Assembly (NCBI GenBank): GCA_020201235.1
Contig: JAIVHD010000373.1
Coordinates: 5,517-15,322 of the forward strand
DNA from: Lysobacteraceae bacterium
GTDB lineage: Bacteria > Pseudomonadota > Gammaproteobacteria > Xanthomonadales > Wenzhouxiangellaceae
Length of the DNA stretch: 9,806 nt
Direction of reading: 5' to 3'
In this document: positions 1-6,464 of the stretch, in pieces
How positions within the stretch are numbered: the first letter of the stretch is position 1
Layout: the number at the start of each line of letters is the position of its first letter
Translations under genes and position numbers: made by a program
The notes under the pieces: generated by a model
What the model was told of the DNA's origin: nothing
What the model saw: the letters and a program-made list of their open reading frames with translations, nothing else
Databases searched by the model: none

Positions 1-245
1 ATCGCCATTCCGGCAGTCACCGAGCCACCCGGGGAATTGATATAGATGTTGATCTCTTTTTCCGGGTTCTCGCTTTCCAGGTACAGCAGCTGCGCCACAA
101 TCAGGTTAGCGGAGTAGTCCTCGATCGGCCCGACAATGAAAATCACGCGCTCTTTGAGCAGCCGTGAATAAATATCATAGGCCCGCTCACCGCGAGCCGA
201 TTGCTCCACGACCATCGGGACGAGATTCAGTGCCTGTTCGTTCAT
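1..245 (-). CDS. clpP: ATP-dependent Clp protease proteolytic subunit ClpP (N-terminal part, runs off the window)
   Basis: This is the serine peptidase core of the ClpXP/ClpAP cytoplasmic protease. The first 81 residues are visible. They match the mature ClpP family: [21 protein letters not shown] near residues 8-27, RLLKERVIF around 28-36, and the oxyanion-forming [11 protein letters not shown] near 69-79. The catalytic Ser, His and Asp lie beyond the window edge, so activity cannot be judged. The start ATG overlaps the TGA stop of tig in an ATGA arrangement. A GGAG Shine-Dalgarno (251-254) lies five bases upstream inside the end of tig, which fixes this start and suggests translational coupling. 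The tig-clpP order is typical of gammaproteobacteria; clpX and lon would be expected next, outside the window. There is almost no N-terminal propeptide compared with the E. coli protein. Confidence 0.96.
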   Translation of the reverse strand, partial: MNEQALNLVPMVVEQSARGERAYDIYSRLLKERVIFIVGPIEDYSANLIVAQLLYLESENPEKEINIYINSPGGSVTAGMA

Positions 246-1525
246 GCCGTCTCCATTAACTGCTTGAACGTCATTTCCCGATCGTTGACGGTTGCATTTT
301 CCAGCACCCAGTCCACGACTTGCTCTTCCAGAACCGAATTCTCAATCTGCCCCGTCAATTGCGGGTTTTGCTGGTAGAGCTCAATGACTTCAGCCGGATT
401 TTCGTAAGTGTCGGCGATGTCGGCAATTTGCCCACGCACGCGCTCGGGATCAATTTCTAACTGGTGCTGGCGGGCAATTTCGGCCAGAAGAACCCCGAGC
501 CTGATGCGACGCTCTGCTGCGGGCCGCATTTGCTGATCGGGCAAATCGACGTCTTCGCCGTATTGCTGGCGCACCTGGGCCTTCATCTGCGCGAGTTCCT
601 GTTGAACCGCCGATTCAGGCAAACTGAAATCGCTGTAGCGCTCGGCAAGCCCATCGGTCACCGCGCGCTTCAAGCGGTTCGAACGGGTCGAGCGCAGCTC
701 ACGCTCGAGGTTTCGCCGGACATCGATACGCATCTGTTCGATGCCGCCCTCGATTCCGAATTCGGTTGCAAATTCATCCGTGGCTTCAGGCAAATCGGAA
801 GATTCCACCGCGACGACGCGAAATGTGACCCGGGCTGTTTTCCCGCCCAGCCGGTCCTCATGAAAGTCGTCGGGAAAGGTCAGCTCCTCGGTTTGTTCAG
901 CGCCGGTTTCGAGCCCGGTCAAGACCTGCTCGAAGGATTCGAAAAGCGCGCCGGAGCCGAGAATCGGCTGGGCCGTGATCATGCCGGTTTCGGGCACCCG
1001 ACGGTCGTCGATTTCAGCACTGTATTGGACCTTGACTCGATCATCTAGGCGCGCGCCGCGGTCGACGGCCGACCACTTTCTGCGCTGTTCGCGCAGCGTC
1101 TGGATCATGTCGTCAACGTCGGAATCGCCGATCTCGACCACCGGCCGGTCGATTTCAAGATTGGAAACGTCAATATCCGGCAATTCCGGAAACACCTCGA
1201 CTTCGGCGACGAAACAGAAGCCATCGGCATCCTCATCGGCCCGAGGCTGAAGGCTGGAGACCCCGGCAACGCGCAGATTCTGCTCGCCGATCGCCTGCTG
1301 GAGGCTGGTCTGCATGACCTGCTGGGTAACTTCCTGCCGAACCTGGCTGCCATAACGCTGGCGCACTACGTTCATCGGCACCTTGCCGGGTCGGAAACCC
1401 TTAAGGCGAACCTGACGGCGCAGTTCGTTGAGCCGTCCATCAACCTGGCCGTCAATCTCTGCGGCCGGAAGCTCGACCGTCAGGCGGCGACCCAGGTCGC
1501 CGGTTTTTTCCATCGATACCTGCAT
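242..1525 (-). CDS. tig: Trigger factor, ribosome-bound chaperone and peptidyl-prolyl isomerase
   Basis: Trigger factor binds the ribosomal exit tunnel and shields nascent chains in the cytoplasm. The protein is 427 residues from the chosen start, close to the usual 430. It begins [14 protein letters not shown], like the E. coli protein. The ribosome-docking signature GFRPGKVP is at residues 43-50, followed by [11 protein letters not shown]. An FKBP-like domain occupies roughly residues 155-240 but is divergent, so isomerase activity may be weak. The helical C-terminal chaperone arms fill the rest and end in FKQLMETA. An upstream in-frame start at 1666 would add 47 residues that are non-homologous and rich in Cys, Ser and Pro; the family start at 1525 is preferred. 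No strong Shine-Dalgarno is visible. The gene lies 180 bases after tRNA-His and overlaps clpP by four bases. Confidence 0.97.
   Translation of the reverse strand: MQVSMEKTGDLGRRLTVELPAAEIDGQVDGRLNELRRQVRLKGFRPGKVPMNVVRQRYGSQVRQEVTQQVMQTSLQQAIGEQNLRVAGVSSLQPRADEDADGFCFVAEVEVFPELPDIDVSNLEIDRPVVEIGDSDVDDMIQTLREQRRKWSAVDRGARLDDRVKVQYSAEIDDRRVPETGMITAQPILGSGALFESFEQVLTGLETGAEQTEELTFPDDFHEDRLGGKTARVTFRVVAVESSDLPEATDEFATEFGIEGGIEQMRIDVRRNLERELRSTRSNRLKRAVTDGLAERYSDFSLPESAVQQELAQMKAQVRQQYGEDVDLPDQQMRPAAERRIRLGVLLAEIARQHQLEIDPERVRGQIADIADTYENPAEVIELYQQNPQLTGQIENSVLEEQVVDWVLENATVNDREMTFKQLMETA
251..254 (-). promoter_or_regulatory. Ribosome binding site of clpP inside the tig 3' end
   Basis: On the minus strand GGAG is followed by five bases and then the clpP ATG. 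It lies within the last codons of tig, so ribosomes finishing tig could reinitiate on clpP. It supports the short ClpP N-terminus chosen here. Confidence 0.7.
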
Positions 1526-1705
1526 TGGAAATGCTGCTCGCTCTTTAAAAATGAATGATTGATCGGGACTGCCGAGCTCGCGTTCGCGACACGTCTCGCA
1601 CGACCCGGAGGGAGCGGATTGGTGGGCCGTGTAGGACTCGAAGATCGGATCATCCCCGCCCGGCACTTTTCACACCCGTGTCGGCCTGCCGGCCGCCGGA
1701 ATCGT

Positions 1706-1781
1706 TGGGGTGGACGATGGGATTTGAACCCACGACCGCTGGAGCCACAATCCAGTGCTCTACCCCTGAGCTACGCCCACC
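1706..1781 (-). tRNA. tRNA-His, anticodon GTG
   Basis: This is a complete cloverleaf of 76 bases with the CCA end encoded. The acceptor arm GTGGGCG pairs with CGTCCAC, and it carries the extra 5' G opposite C that is the identity mark of tRNA-His. The anticodon arm is CTGGA/TCCAG around the loop TTGTGGC, giving anticodon GTG. The T arm GTGGG/CCCAC with loop TTCAAAT is intact. The D loop is one base shorter than in E. coli. It lies 129 bases downstream of tRNA-Arg and upstream of tig. No obvious promoter of its own was found, so it may be co-transcribed with tRNA-Arg. Confidence 0.97.
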
Positions 1782-1910
1782 ATTGTCAAAATCAAACTCG
1801 CTACAGTCTACCTGCACCGCCGGCCTGTGGCCTGCTCCGACGAGTGCGCCGTATCAATCGAGCCGGTCGTGTGTGAACCCGGCCTTGACCAGAACACGCT
1901 TATTGTATAC

Positions 1911-1987
1911 TGGCGCGCCTGGCAGGACTCGAACCTGCAACCCTCGGCTTAGAAGGCCGATGCTCTATCCGCTTGAGCTACAGGCGC
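1911..1987 (-). tRNA. tRNA-Arg, anticodon TCT
   Basis: This is a complete 77-base cloverleaf with encoded CCA. The acceptor GCGCCTG pairs with CAGGCGC. The anticodon stem TCGGC/GCCGA encloses CTTCTAA, giving anticodon TCT, which reads AGA and AGG. The T arm GCAGG/CCTGC with loop TTCGAGT is intact. The open reading frame of the upstream peroxiredoxin-like gene runs into this tRNA and ends on the TAA inside the anticodon loop (1949-1951), so any ribosomes reading that far would compete with tRNA folding and processing. Confidence 0.97.
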
Positions 1988-2755
1988 GTTGAATCGCGTA
2001 CTGCGAACACGTGCGCGCAGCGCGCCCTGCCTGCTTGCCGCGTCCGACCGCAGCGATACCTGGTCGGGGTGGCAGGATTCGAACCTGCGACCTACTGCTC
2101 CCAAAGCAGTGCGTGCTGCGGCCAGCAAAACCTCAGGTGCCAGGCGAACGGTATAGTCGGGGTTGACGTAGCTGAATTGAACCTTGCCGTCTTCTCCGAC
2201 AATAAATGAGGCCGGGGCAGGCAAGGCTTGGTGGTCATCTCCTGATCGGTCGTTCAAATCCAGGCCAAAGCCGACATATTGCTGGTAGTCCTCATCATTG
2301 ATCCGAAATGCAATCCCGAAGGCCTGGGCGGCATTCATTTTCGGATCGGACAGCAAGGTATACCCGTAGTCCGAATGGTCGCCCTCAGCCAACAACTCGG
2401 GCTTATCGGGGCTAATGAACCAGACATCGAAACCCAGTTCCCGGAGTTCGGCCTCGGCTGTGCGCAATTCAGCCAGGTGCATGTTGCAATACGGACACCA
2501 GCCGCCCCGATAAAATGTCAATACCACTGCTTTATTTAGCTTGGCCGCCTCGACATTGATTTTTTCACCTTTAAAATCAAGAACTTCAAATATAGGCACA
2601 CTCATTCCGGGCAGTAGTGGCCGGACCTGCTCAGCGGCCGGATGAATTTCAGCCAGCACCGGGCCTCCACCGAGTCCCAGAGTCATTATCAACAGCACGA
2701 TCAAGCCAGGCCGCGACCGGCTCGAAAGCATTGCAGGCAGAATGTTTCTACGCAT
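1949..2755 (-). CDS. Exported peroxiredoxin-like (AhpC/TSA, thioredoxin-fold) protein with a read-through tail
   Basis: The 268-residue frame starts with an Arg-rich N-terminus and a hydrophobic stretch (about 17-30) ending PVLA-E near 35, a likely Sec signal peptide with export to the periplasm. The thioredoxin-fold domain carries FYRGGWCPYC at 81-90, giving a CxxC pair at Cys87 and Cys90, and a cis-Pro segment PAPASFIV near 179-186. This fits the peroxiredoxin-like branch of AhpC/TSA, which reduces peroxides or exchanges thiols; the substrate is unknown. The domain ends normally around SYVNPDYTVRLAPEVLLAAARTAL (about 195-218). From residue 216 the codons are those of the tRNA-Pro fragment, then spacer, then half of tRNA-Arg, adding about 53 non-homologous residues including GRRFESCHPD. 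The native stop is gone. It lies 170 bases after the DAHP synthase gene, and a 20-bp palindrome sits upstream. Confidence 0.85.
   Translation of the reverse strand: MRRNILPAMLSSRSRPGLIVLLIMTLGLGGGPVLAEIHPAAEQVRPLLPGMSVPIFEVLDFKGEKINVEAAKLNKAVVLTFYRGGWCPYCNMHLAELRTAEAELRELGFDVWFISPDKPELLAEGDHSDYGYTLLSDPKMNAAQAFGIAFRINDEDYQQYVGFGLDLNDRSGDDHQALPAPASFIVGEDGKVQFSYVNPDYTVRLAPEVLLAAARTALGAVGRRFESCHPDQVSLRSDAASRQGALRARVRSTRFNAPVAQADRASAF
2061..2110 (-). pseudogene. 3' half of a tRNA-Pro (anticodon TGG), 5' half missing
   Basis: Fifty bases match tRNA-Pro from position 27 to the CCA end. There is a perfect anticodon arm ACTGC/GCAGT around TTTGGGA (anticodon TGG), a perfect T arm GCAGG/CCTGC with loop TTCGAAT, the 3' acceptor strand CACCCCG, discriminator A and CCA. 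The expected 5' strand CGGGGTG and the D arm are absent. In their place, directly adjacent, is the C-terminal coding sequence of the peroxiredoxin-like gene. No copy of the missing half was found elsewhere in the window. It cannot fold as a tRNA. It is either the leftover att-type fragment from integration at a tRNA gene or the product of a deletion joining the two genes. Confidence 0.88.
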
Positions 2756-2803
2756 CTTGAAAAGCCTTTTTTGTTGTCAGAATCTCGGTACCGGACCGCT
2801 ACA

Positions 2804-2823
2804 GGATGCAATGCATTGCATCC
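2804..2823. promoter_or_regulatory. Perfect 20-bp palindrome upstream of the peroxiredoxin-like gene, candidate operator
   Basis: The half-site GGATGCAATG is followed directly by its exact reverse complement, with no spacer or mismatch. Its near edge is 48 bases upstream of the peroxiredoxin-like start, where a repressor or activator dimer could act. The distal part includes TTGCAT, which could overlap a -35 element, but no convincing -10 was found. The cognate regulator is not identifiable from the sequence. A spacer-less palindrome is a poor hairpin, so a protein site is more likely than a terminator. Confidence 0.5.
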
Positions 2824-2843
2824 GGCATGGGCGGACCAAGCAA

Positions 2844-2883
2844 CCCTCCCGTCTGCGGGCCTGATCGCGTCGCAGCAGGAGGG
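2844..2883 (-). terminator. Imperfect hairpin after the DAHP synthase gene, weak terminator candidate
   Basis: CCCTCC pairs with GGAGGG, and an inner TGCG/CGCA pairs around a loop, with mismatched bases between. It lies about 45 bases after the DAHP synthase stop. No T-tract follows on the minus strand, so it is at best a weak or factor-dependent terminator; read-through into the peroxiredoxin-like gene is possible. Confidence 0.3.
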
Positions 2884-2925
2884 CTGATGAATACGCCGGG
2901 AGAGCAGATCAGACCGCTGGAGAGC

Positions 2926-4299
2926 TTACTTGCGCAAGCTCTGATGTTTGGCCACGATCAGCATTGACAATTCCAGCGCTTGCTCATAGTTGAGACGCGG
3001 ATCAACGGTGGTCTTGTAGGCCCGCGAAAGATCGCCTTCGGCCAGTTCGCGCGCGCCGCCAATGCACTCGGTTACATTTTCACCGGTCAACTCCAGGTGC
3101 GCGCCACCCAGCCGCGAACCGCACGAGGCGTGGATGTCGAAGGCCTGTTCGAGCTCTGCCTGGATGTTGGAAAAACGCCGGGTCTTGAAGCCCGAGGCGG
3201 TCTTTTCAGTATTGCCGTGCATGGGGTCACAAATCCATAGAACTGGCGAACCGGTCGACCTGGCCGCCTCGATCAATGTCGGCAACTTGTCGCCGATCGC
3301 CTCGGCACCCATCCGGTGGATCAGGACCAGCCTGCCCGGCTCGTCATCCGGGTTGAGCACGCGGATCAGGCCTTTGAGCCATTCCGGAGACATTCCGGGC
3401 CCGACCTTGACACCGATCGGATTGCGAATGCCGCGAAACATTTCGAGGTGCGCGCCGTCCATGGCCGCAGTTCGCATGCCGACCCACGGAAAATGGGTGG
3501 AAAGATTGAACCAGCCCCACTGGCGCGGCACTTCGCGCGTCAGCGCCTGCTCATAGTGCAGGTGCAGGGCTTCATGGGAGGTGAAGAAATCGACCCGCCG
3601 GATGCTGCCCGGCATCTGACCGGTAACGGTCTCCATGAACCGGACCGAATGACCGATCGAGTCGGCGATCTCGTGAAACTGTTTGGCCAGTGGCGAATGC
3701 TCGACCCAGCCGAGATCCCAGTATTCGGGATGATGCAGATCGGCAAAGCCGCCGTCGACCAGGGCGCGCGTGAAATTCATCGTCATTGCCGAACGCGCGT
3801 AGGCGCGGATCAGGCGTTGGGGATCCGGCCGGCGCGAAGCGGGCGTGAAATCCGGCCCGTTGACCAGGTCACCCCGGTAGCTCGGCAGCTTCTGGCCGTC
3901 GCGCGTTTCGAAGTCGTCCGAACGCGGCTTGGCGTATTGCCCGGCAAAGCGGCCGATCCTGACCACCGGCATCTCCATGCCGTGCAGCAGCACCAGCGAC
4001 ATCTGAAGCAGCACTTTGAGGCGATTGGTGATGATTTCCGGCCGGCATTCATCGAAGACCTCGGCGCAATCGCCGCCCTGCAGGAGAAAGCGTCGCCCGG
4101 CCTGCGCTTCAGCCAGTTGCTGCCTGAGATTGAGGATTTCCCACGAGGTCACCAAGGGCGGCAAGCCGGCCAGCTGCGTCAAGGATTCTTCAAGCGCCGC
4201 GTTATCGTCGTACCGGGCTTGCTGCAGCGCTTGCTTTTGCTGCCATGAATCCACCGCCCAATCCTTGGCCGGGGTGATCGATTTTAGTGTCTCGCTCAT
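2926..4299 (-). CDS. Class II (plant-type) 3-deoxy-7-phosphoheptulonate synthase
   Basis: DAHP synthase condenses phosphoenolpyruvate with erythrose 4-phosphate, the committed cytoplasmic step of the shikimate pathway. The 457-residue protein is full length for class II enzymes. Metal-binding residues known from the Mycobacterium tuberculosis enzyme are present in order: Cys78 in LLQGGDCAEVF, His361 in CDPMHGNT, Glu403 in HLELTGEN and Asp433 in VDPRLNYEQ. Substrate-binding RIGRFAGQYAKPRS is at 114-127, and NPIGVKVGPG is at 293-302. An AGGA ribosome site (4307-4310) lies seven bases before the ATG, fixing the start. The ATG overlaps the TGA of the upstream dsbB-like gene by four bases, so the two are probably co-translated. 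No separate regulatory domain is seen. Confidence 0.96.
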   Translation of the reverse strand: MSETLKSITPAKDWAVDSWQQKQALQQARYDDNAALEESLTQLAGLPPLVTSWEILNLRQQLAEAQAGRRFLLQGGDCAEVFDECRPEIITNRLKVLLQMSLVLLHGMEMPVVRIGRFAGQYAKPRSDDFETRDGQKLPSYRGDLVNGPDFTPASRRPDPQRLIRAYARSAMTMNFTRALVDGGFADLHHPEYWDLGWVEHSPLAKQFHEIADSIGHSVRFMETVTGQMPGSIRRVDFFTSHEALHLHYEQALTREVPRQWGWFNLSTHFPWVGMRTAAMDGAHLEMFRGIRNPIGVKVGPGMSPEWLKGLIRVLNPDDEPGRLVLIHRMGAEAIGDKLPTLIEAARSTGSPVLWICDPMHGNTEKTASGFKTRRFSNIQAELEQAFDIHASCGSRLGGAHLELTGENVTECIGGARELAEGDLSRAYKTTVDPRLNYEQALELSMLIVAKHQSLRK

Positions 4300-4718
4300 G
4301 ATTTAATCCTGGATTTTTTCTTGCGTACTGCGAGTAAGGTAATGACCATTAATACAAAATACCAGATCAGCGTCCACCCCGGCATGGAAATTCCCAAGAA
4401 GCTCCAGTCCACTTCGGCGCATTCGCCAGAGCCCGTAAACGCCGACATCACGGCCTCACCCAATGAAAAATACTCGAGCATGAACGCAAGACCAGGACCG
4501 CACTCGGGCAGCTGATCGGCGGGCAGACTCTGCAGCCACAGATGGCGCCCGGCGGTGGCCAGGCCCCACAAGCCGCCGGCCCAAATGATTCCGGCGTACA
4601 ACCAGCGCGGCCAGCCACGGCTGCCGTGCAGCAGGCCCGGCAGGCCCATGCCGAGCAAGCCCAAACAGGCCAGCAAGACCAACGCAAAGCCGGTTCGTGG
4701 ATGCAGTTTATTCAACAT
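4296..4718 (-). CDS. dsbB: DsbB-family disulfide bond protein lacking the first CxxC loop
   Basis: DsbB is the inner-membrane quinone reductase that reoxidises DsbA. The second periplasmic loop is clear: LPECGPGLAFMLEYFSLGEA (Cys73) and FTGSGECAEVDWSFLGISMPGW (Cys100), equivalent to E. coli Cys104 and Cys130. ATAGRHLWLQ before it and a last membrane segment (about 114-131) ending in a basic tail also fit. The protein is 140 residues instead of about 165-175. The usual end of membrane helix 1, the loop with CPLC and QR, and most of helix 2 are missing: LLACLGLLGMGL (15-26) runs straight into PGLLHGSRGWPRWLYAG. No other frame encodes the missing part. Three hydrophobic segments remain instead of four. 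As it stands it could not pass electrons to quinone by the known route. It overlaps the DAHP synthase gene by four bases. Confidence 0.88.
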   Translation of the reverse strand: MLNKLHPRTGFALVLLACLGLLGMGLPGLLHGSRGWPRWLYAGIIWAGGLWGLATAGRHLWLQSLPADQLPECGPGLAFMLEYFSLGEAVMSAFTGSGECAEVDWSFLGISMPGWTLIWYFVLMVITLLAVRKKKSRIKS

Positions 4719-4800
4719 TCCGGTATTTTGCCACGCCCGGCGTCTGCATCCTGCCCAAATATGCCACTATTGGATCAATTCACCGTTATCGCGGCAGGGG
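4719..4800. other. Divergent intergenic region between dsbB-like gene and hutH
   Basis: The 82 bases separate two divergent starts, so at least one promoter in each direction is expected here. It contains AT-rich stretches (GGTATTTTG, CCCAAATATG, TATTGGATCAATT), but no sigma-70 pair with good spacing was convincing on either strand. The run AGGGG directly abuts the hutH ATG, too close for a normal Shine-Dalgarno. Confidence 0.35.
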
Positions 4801-6300
4801 ATGGACGCTATTGCACTGAGTACGCTGCACGACGATCTGGCTCGCCGGATGGCCCTGCTGCGCGAACACGCTCCCGCCGTCTCGGCCTCCCGGCGACGGG
4901 TCGAACGCAGCTTGGGTGGAGACCATCCGATTTATGGCATCAACACCGGCTTCGGTGCCCTGGCTGGCAAACGCATCGATGGGGCAAGACTCGCCGAGCT
5001 GCAGCGCAACCTGCTGCTCTCGCATGCCTGCGGGACCGGGGAACCGCTTCGACCCGAGTTGACACGACTGATGCTGCAACTCAAAATTCATGCCCTGGGC
5101 TTGGGGTTTTCGGGCATTTCGGAAGCTGTTTTCGAACAACTCCTGGCGTTGGACCGGCACGGCATCATTCCATTTGTCCCAAGCCGCGGCAGCGTCGGGG
5201 CTTCCGGTGACCTGGCACCGCTGGCGCACATGAGCCTGCCGCTGATTGGTGCCGGACAGGTCTGGAAGCCGGACCGGAGCGGCCCCGAGGCCTCCGCCGC
5301 TGCGTTGAGCAGGGCCGGGCTGGCACCTGTTGAACTGGCCGCCAAGGACGGACTGGCGCTGATCAACGGCACCCAGATGATGGCGGCCTGCGGCGCGCTG
5401 GTGCTGCATCAAAGTCTTCGTCTGGTCAAGGCCGCCGATATTCTCGGCGCGATGAGCCTGGAAGCCCTGCAGGGCTCGGCAAAGCCGTTCGACCCGCGCA
5501 TTCATGCGCTGCGGCCGCATCCGGGCCAAATTCGATCGGCCGACAACATTCGTAGACTGCTCGAGAAAAGCGAGATCCTCGAGTCGCACCGGCATTGCGG
5601 AAAAGTCCAGGACCCCTACTCTTTGCGTTGCATACCGCAGGTCCACGGTGCCAGCCGCGATGCGCTGAACTATGCCGCCGGCGTGGTCGAATGTGAAATT
5701 AATTCGGTCACCGACAATCCCCTGGTGTTCGATGACGAAATCCTCTCCGGCGGAAACTTTCACGGCCAGCCGCTGGCACTGGCGCTGGACCTCGCCGCGA
5801 TTGCACTGGCCGAAATTGCCAGCATCGCCGAGCGCCGCAGCTATCTGCTGCTGGCCGGCCACGACGGCCTGCCCGCGTTGTTAATGACCGATACCGGAAT
5901 CAATTCGGGCTTCATGATCCCGCAGTACACATCGGCCGCGCTGGTCAGTGAAAACAAGATTTTGTGCCACCCTGCCAGCGTCGACTCGATCCCGACCAGT
6001 CTCGGCCAGGAAGACCACGTTTCGATGGGCTCGATCAGCGCGCTGAAATTGCTGTCGGTCCTGCGCAATACCGAGCAGGTCATGGCTGTTGAGATGTTGA
6101 CCAGTGCCCAGGCGCTGGATTTCCGGGCACCGCTAAAACCGGGCCACGGCGTCGAGGTTGCCCACGCGACCGTGCGCCAGCGCGTCGGCCACGCGGTTCG
6201 GGATTATGAAGTTGGAACCGACATTGATCAATGTGCCCGCCTGCTCCGCGACAATCGGCTGCTTGAGGCCGTCGAGGCGGCGACCGGAATGCTGGCTTGA
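4801..6300 (+). CDS. hutH: Histidine ammonia-lyase (HAL/PAL aromatic amino acid lyase family)
   Basis: The enzyme removes ammonia from L-histidine to give trans-urocanate, the first step of histidine breakdown, in the cytoplasm. The 499-residue protein is close to the family length. Catalytic features are in order: YGINTGFG at 45-52 (Tyr45); LLLSHACGTGEPL at 71-83, with the Ser-His pair typical of histidine rather than tyrosine lyases; the self-cyclising MIO triad Ala134-Ser135-Gly136 in GSVGASGDLAPLAHM; LINGTQ; QDPYSLRCIPQVHG; NSVTDNPLVF; SGGNFHGQP; and SIPTSLGQEDHVSMG. The frame is open upstream to 4555, but that part lies antisense to dsbB and is not homologous, so 4801 is chosen although its AGGGG touches the ATG. 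Other hut genes are not adjacent. Histidine is the best substrate guess; a relative acting on another aromatic amino acid is less likely. Confidence 0.93.
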   Translation: MDAIALSTLHDDLARRMALLREHAPAVSASRRRVERSLGGDHPIYGINTGFGALAGKRIDGARLAELQRNLLLSHACGTGEPLRPELTRLMLQLKIHALGLGFSGISEAVFEQLLALDRHGIIPFVPSRGSVGASGDLAPLAHMSLPLIGAGQVWKPDRSGPEASAAALSRAGLAPVELAAKDGLALINGTQMMAACGALVLHQSLRLVKAADILGAMSLEALQGSAKPFDPRIHALRPHPGQIRSADNIRRLLEKSEILESHRHCGKVQDPYSLRCIPQVHGASRDALNYAAGVVECEINSVTDNPLVFDDEILSGGNFHGQPLALALDLAAIALAEIASIAERRSYLLLAGHDGLPALLMTDTGINSGFMIPQYTSAALVSENKILCHPASVDSIPTSLGQEDHVSMGSISALKLLSVLRNTEQVMAVEMLTSAQALDFRAPLKPGHGVEVAHATVRQRVGHAVRDYEVGTDIDQCARLLRDNRLLEAVEAATGMLA

Positions 6301-6464
6301 ACTTGAGCCTGCGCCTGACTCACCCCCTCCATCACGAGGTGCCGCCCGGTTTCGTGGGGCGTTTGGTGACCGAGCGAAGTGCCGCAGACGCGGGGCATTG
6401 CGGGGCCGCAGTCGGTGGGTCAGTGAATACGGCGGACTACGAATGCAACCAGAAGTAAGCGCTT
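6301..6464. other. Convergent intergenic region with inverted and direct repeats
   Basis: It lies between the ends of hutH and the frameshifted gene, with no gene seen. Near its outer parts CTGACTCACC (from about 6314) and GGTGGGTCAG form an imperfect inverted repeat with nine of ten bases matching. Inside are two copies of GTGCCGC, two of GCGGGGC and a short hairpin TGCGG-GG-CCGCA. No T-tract terminator is visible for either gene. The composition could suit a structured intergenic repeat element, but a single copy cannot show that. Confidence 0.35.

Noticed and set aside
1526..1666. 47-residue N-terminal extension of trigger factor
   Set aside because: The frame is open, but the extra residues are unlike any trigger factor and the family start MQVS is at 1525.
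1555..1992. Plus-strand frames across the tRNA genes with peptides such as GFEPTT and GRTRTCNPRL
   Set aside because: These are well-known artefacts of translating tRNA genes on the opposite strand.
2061..2110. Split or permuted tRNA-Pro
   Set aside because: No matching 5' half or D arm with complementary CGGGGTG was found on either strand of the window, so a truncated gene is simpler.
3316..4248. 310-residue open frame on the plus strand
   Set aside because: It lies wholly antisense to the DAHP synthase gene, which has full conserved motifs; long antisense frames are common in GC-rich coding DNA, and no domain was seen.
4761..4800. Possible one-base frameshift at the G run 4797-4800 that would extend HutH from an ATG at 4761 (MPLLDQFTVIAAG)
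   Set aside because: The 4801 start already gives a normal length and N-terminus relative to the YGINTGFG motif. The upstream peptide only loosely resembles a HutH N-terminus, and no ribosome site precedes 4761.
4786..5862. 358-residue open frame on the minus strand
   Set aside because: It is antisense to hutH, Gln/Arg/Gly-rich and without recognisable motifs.
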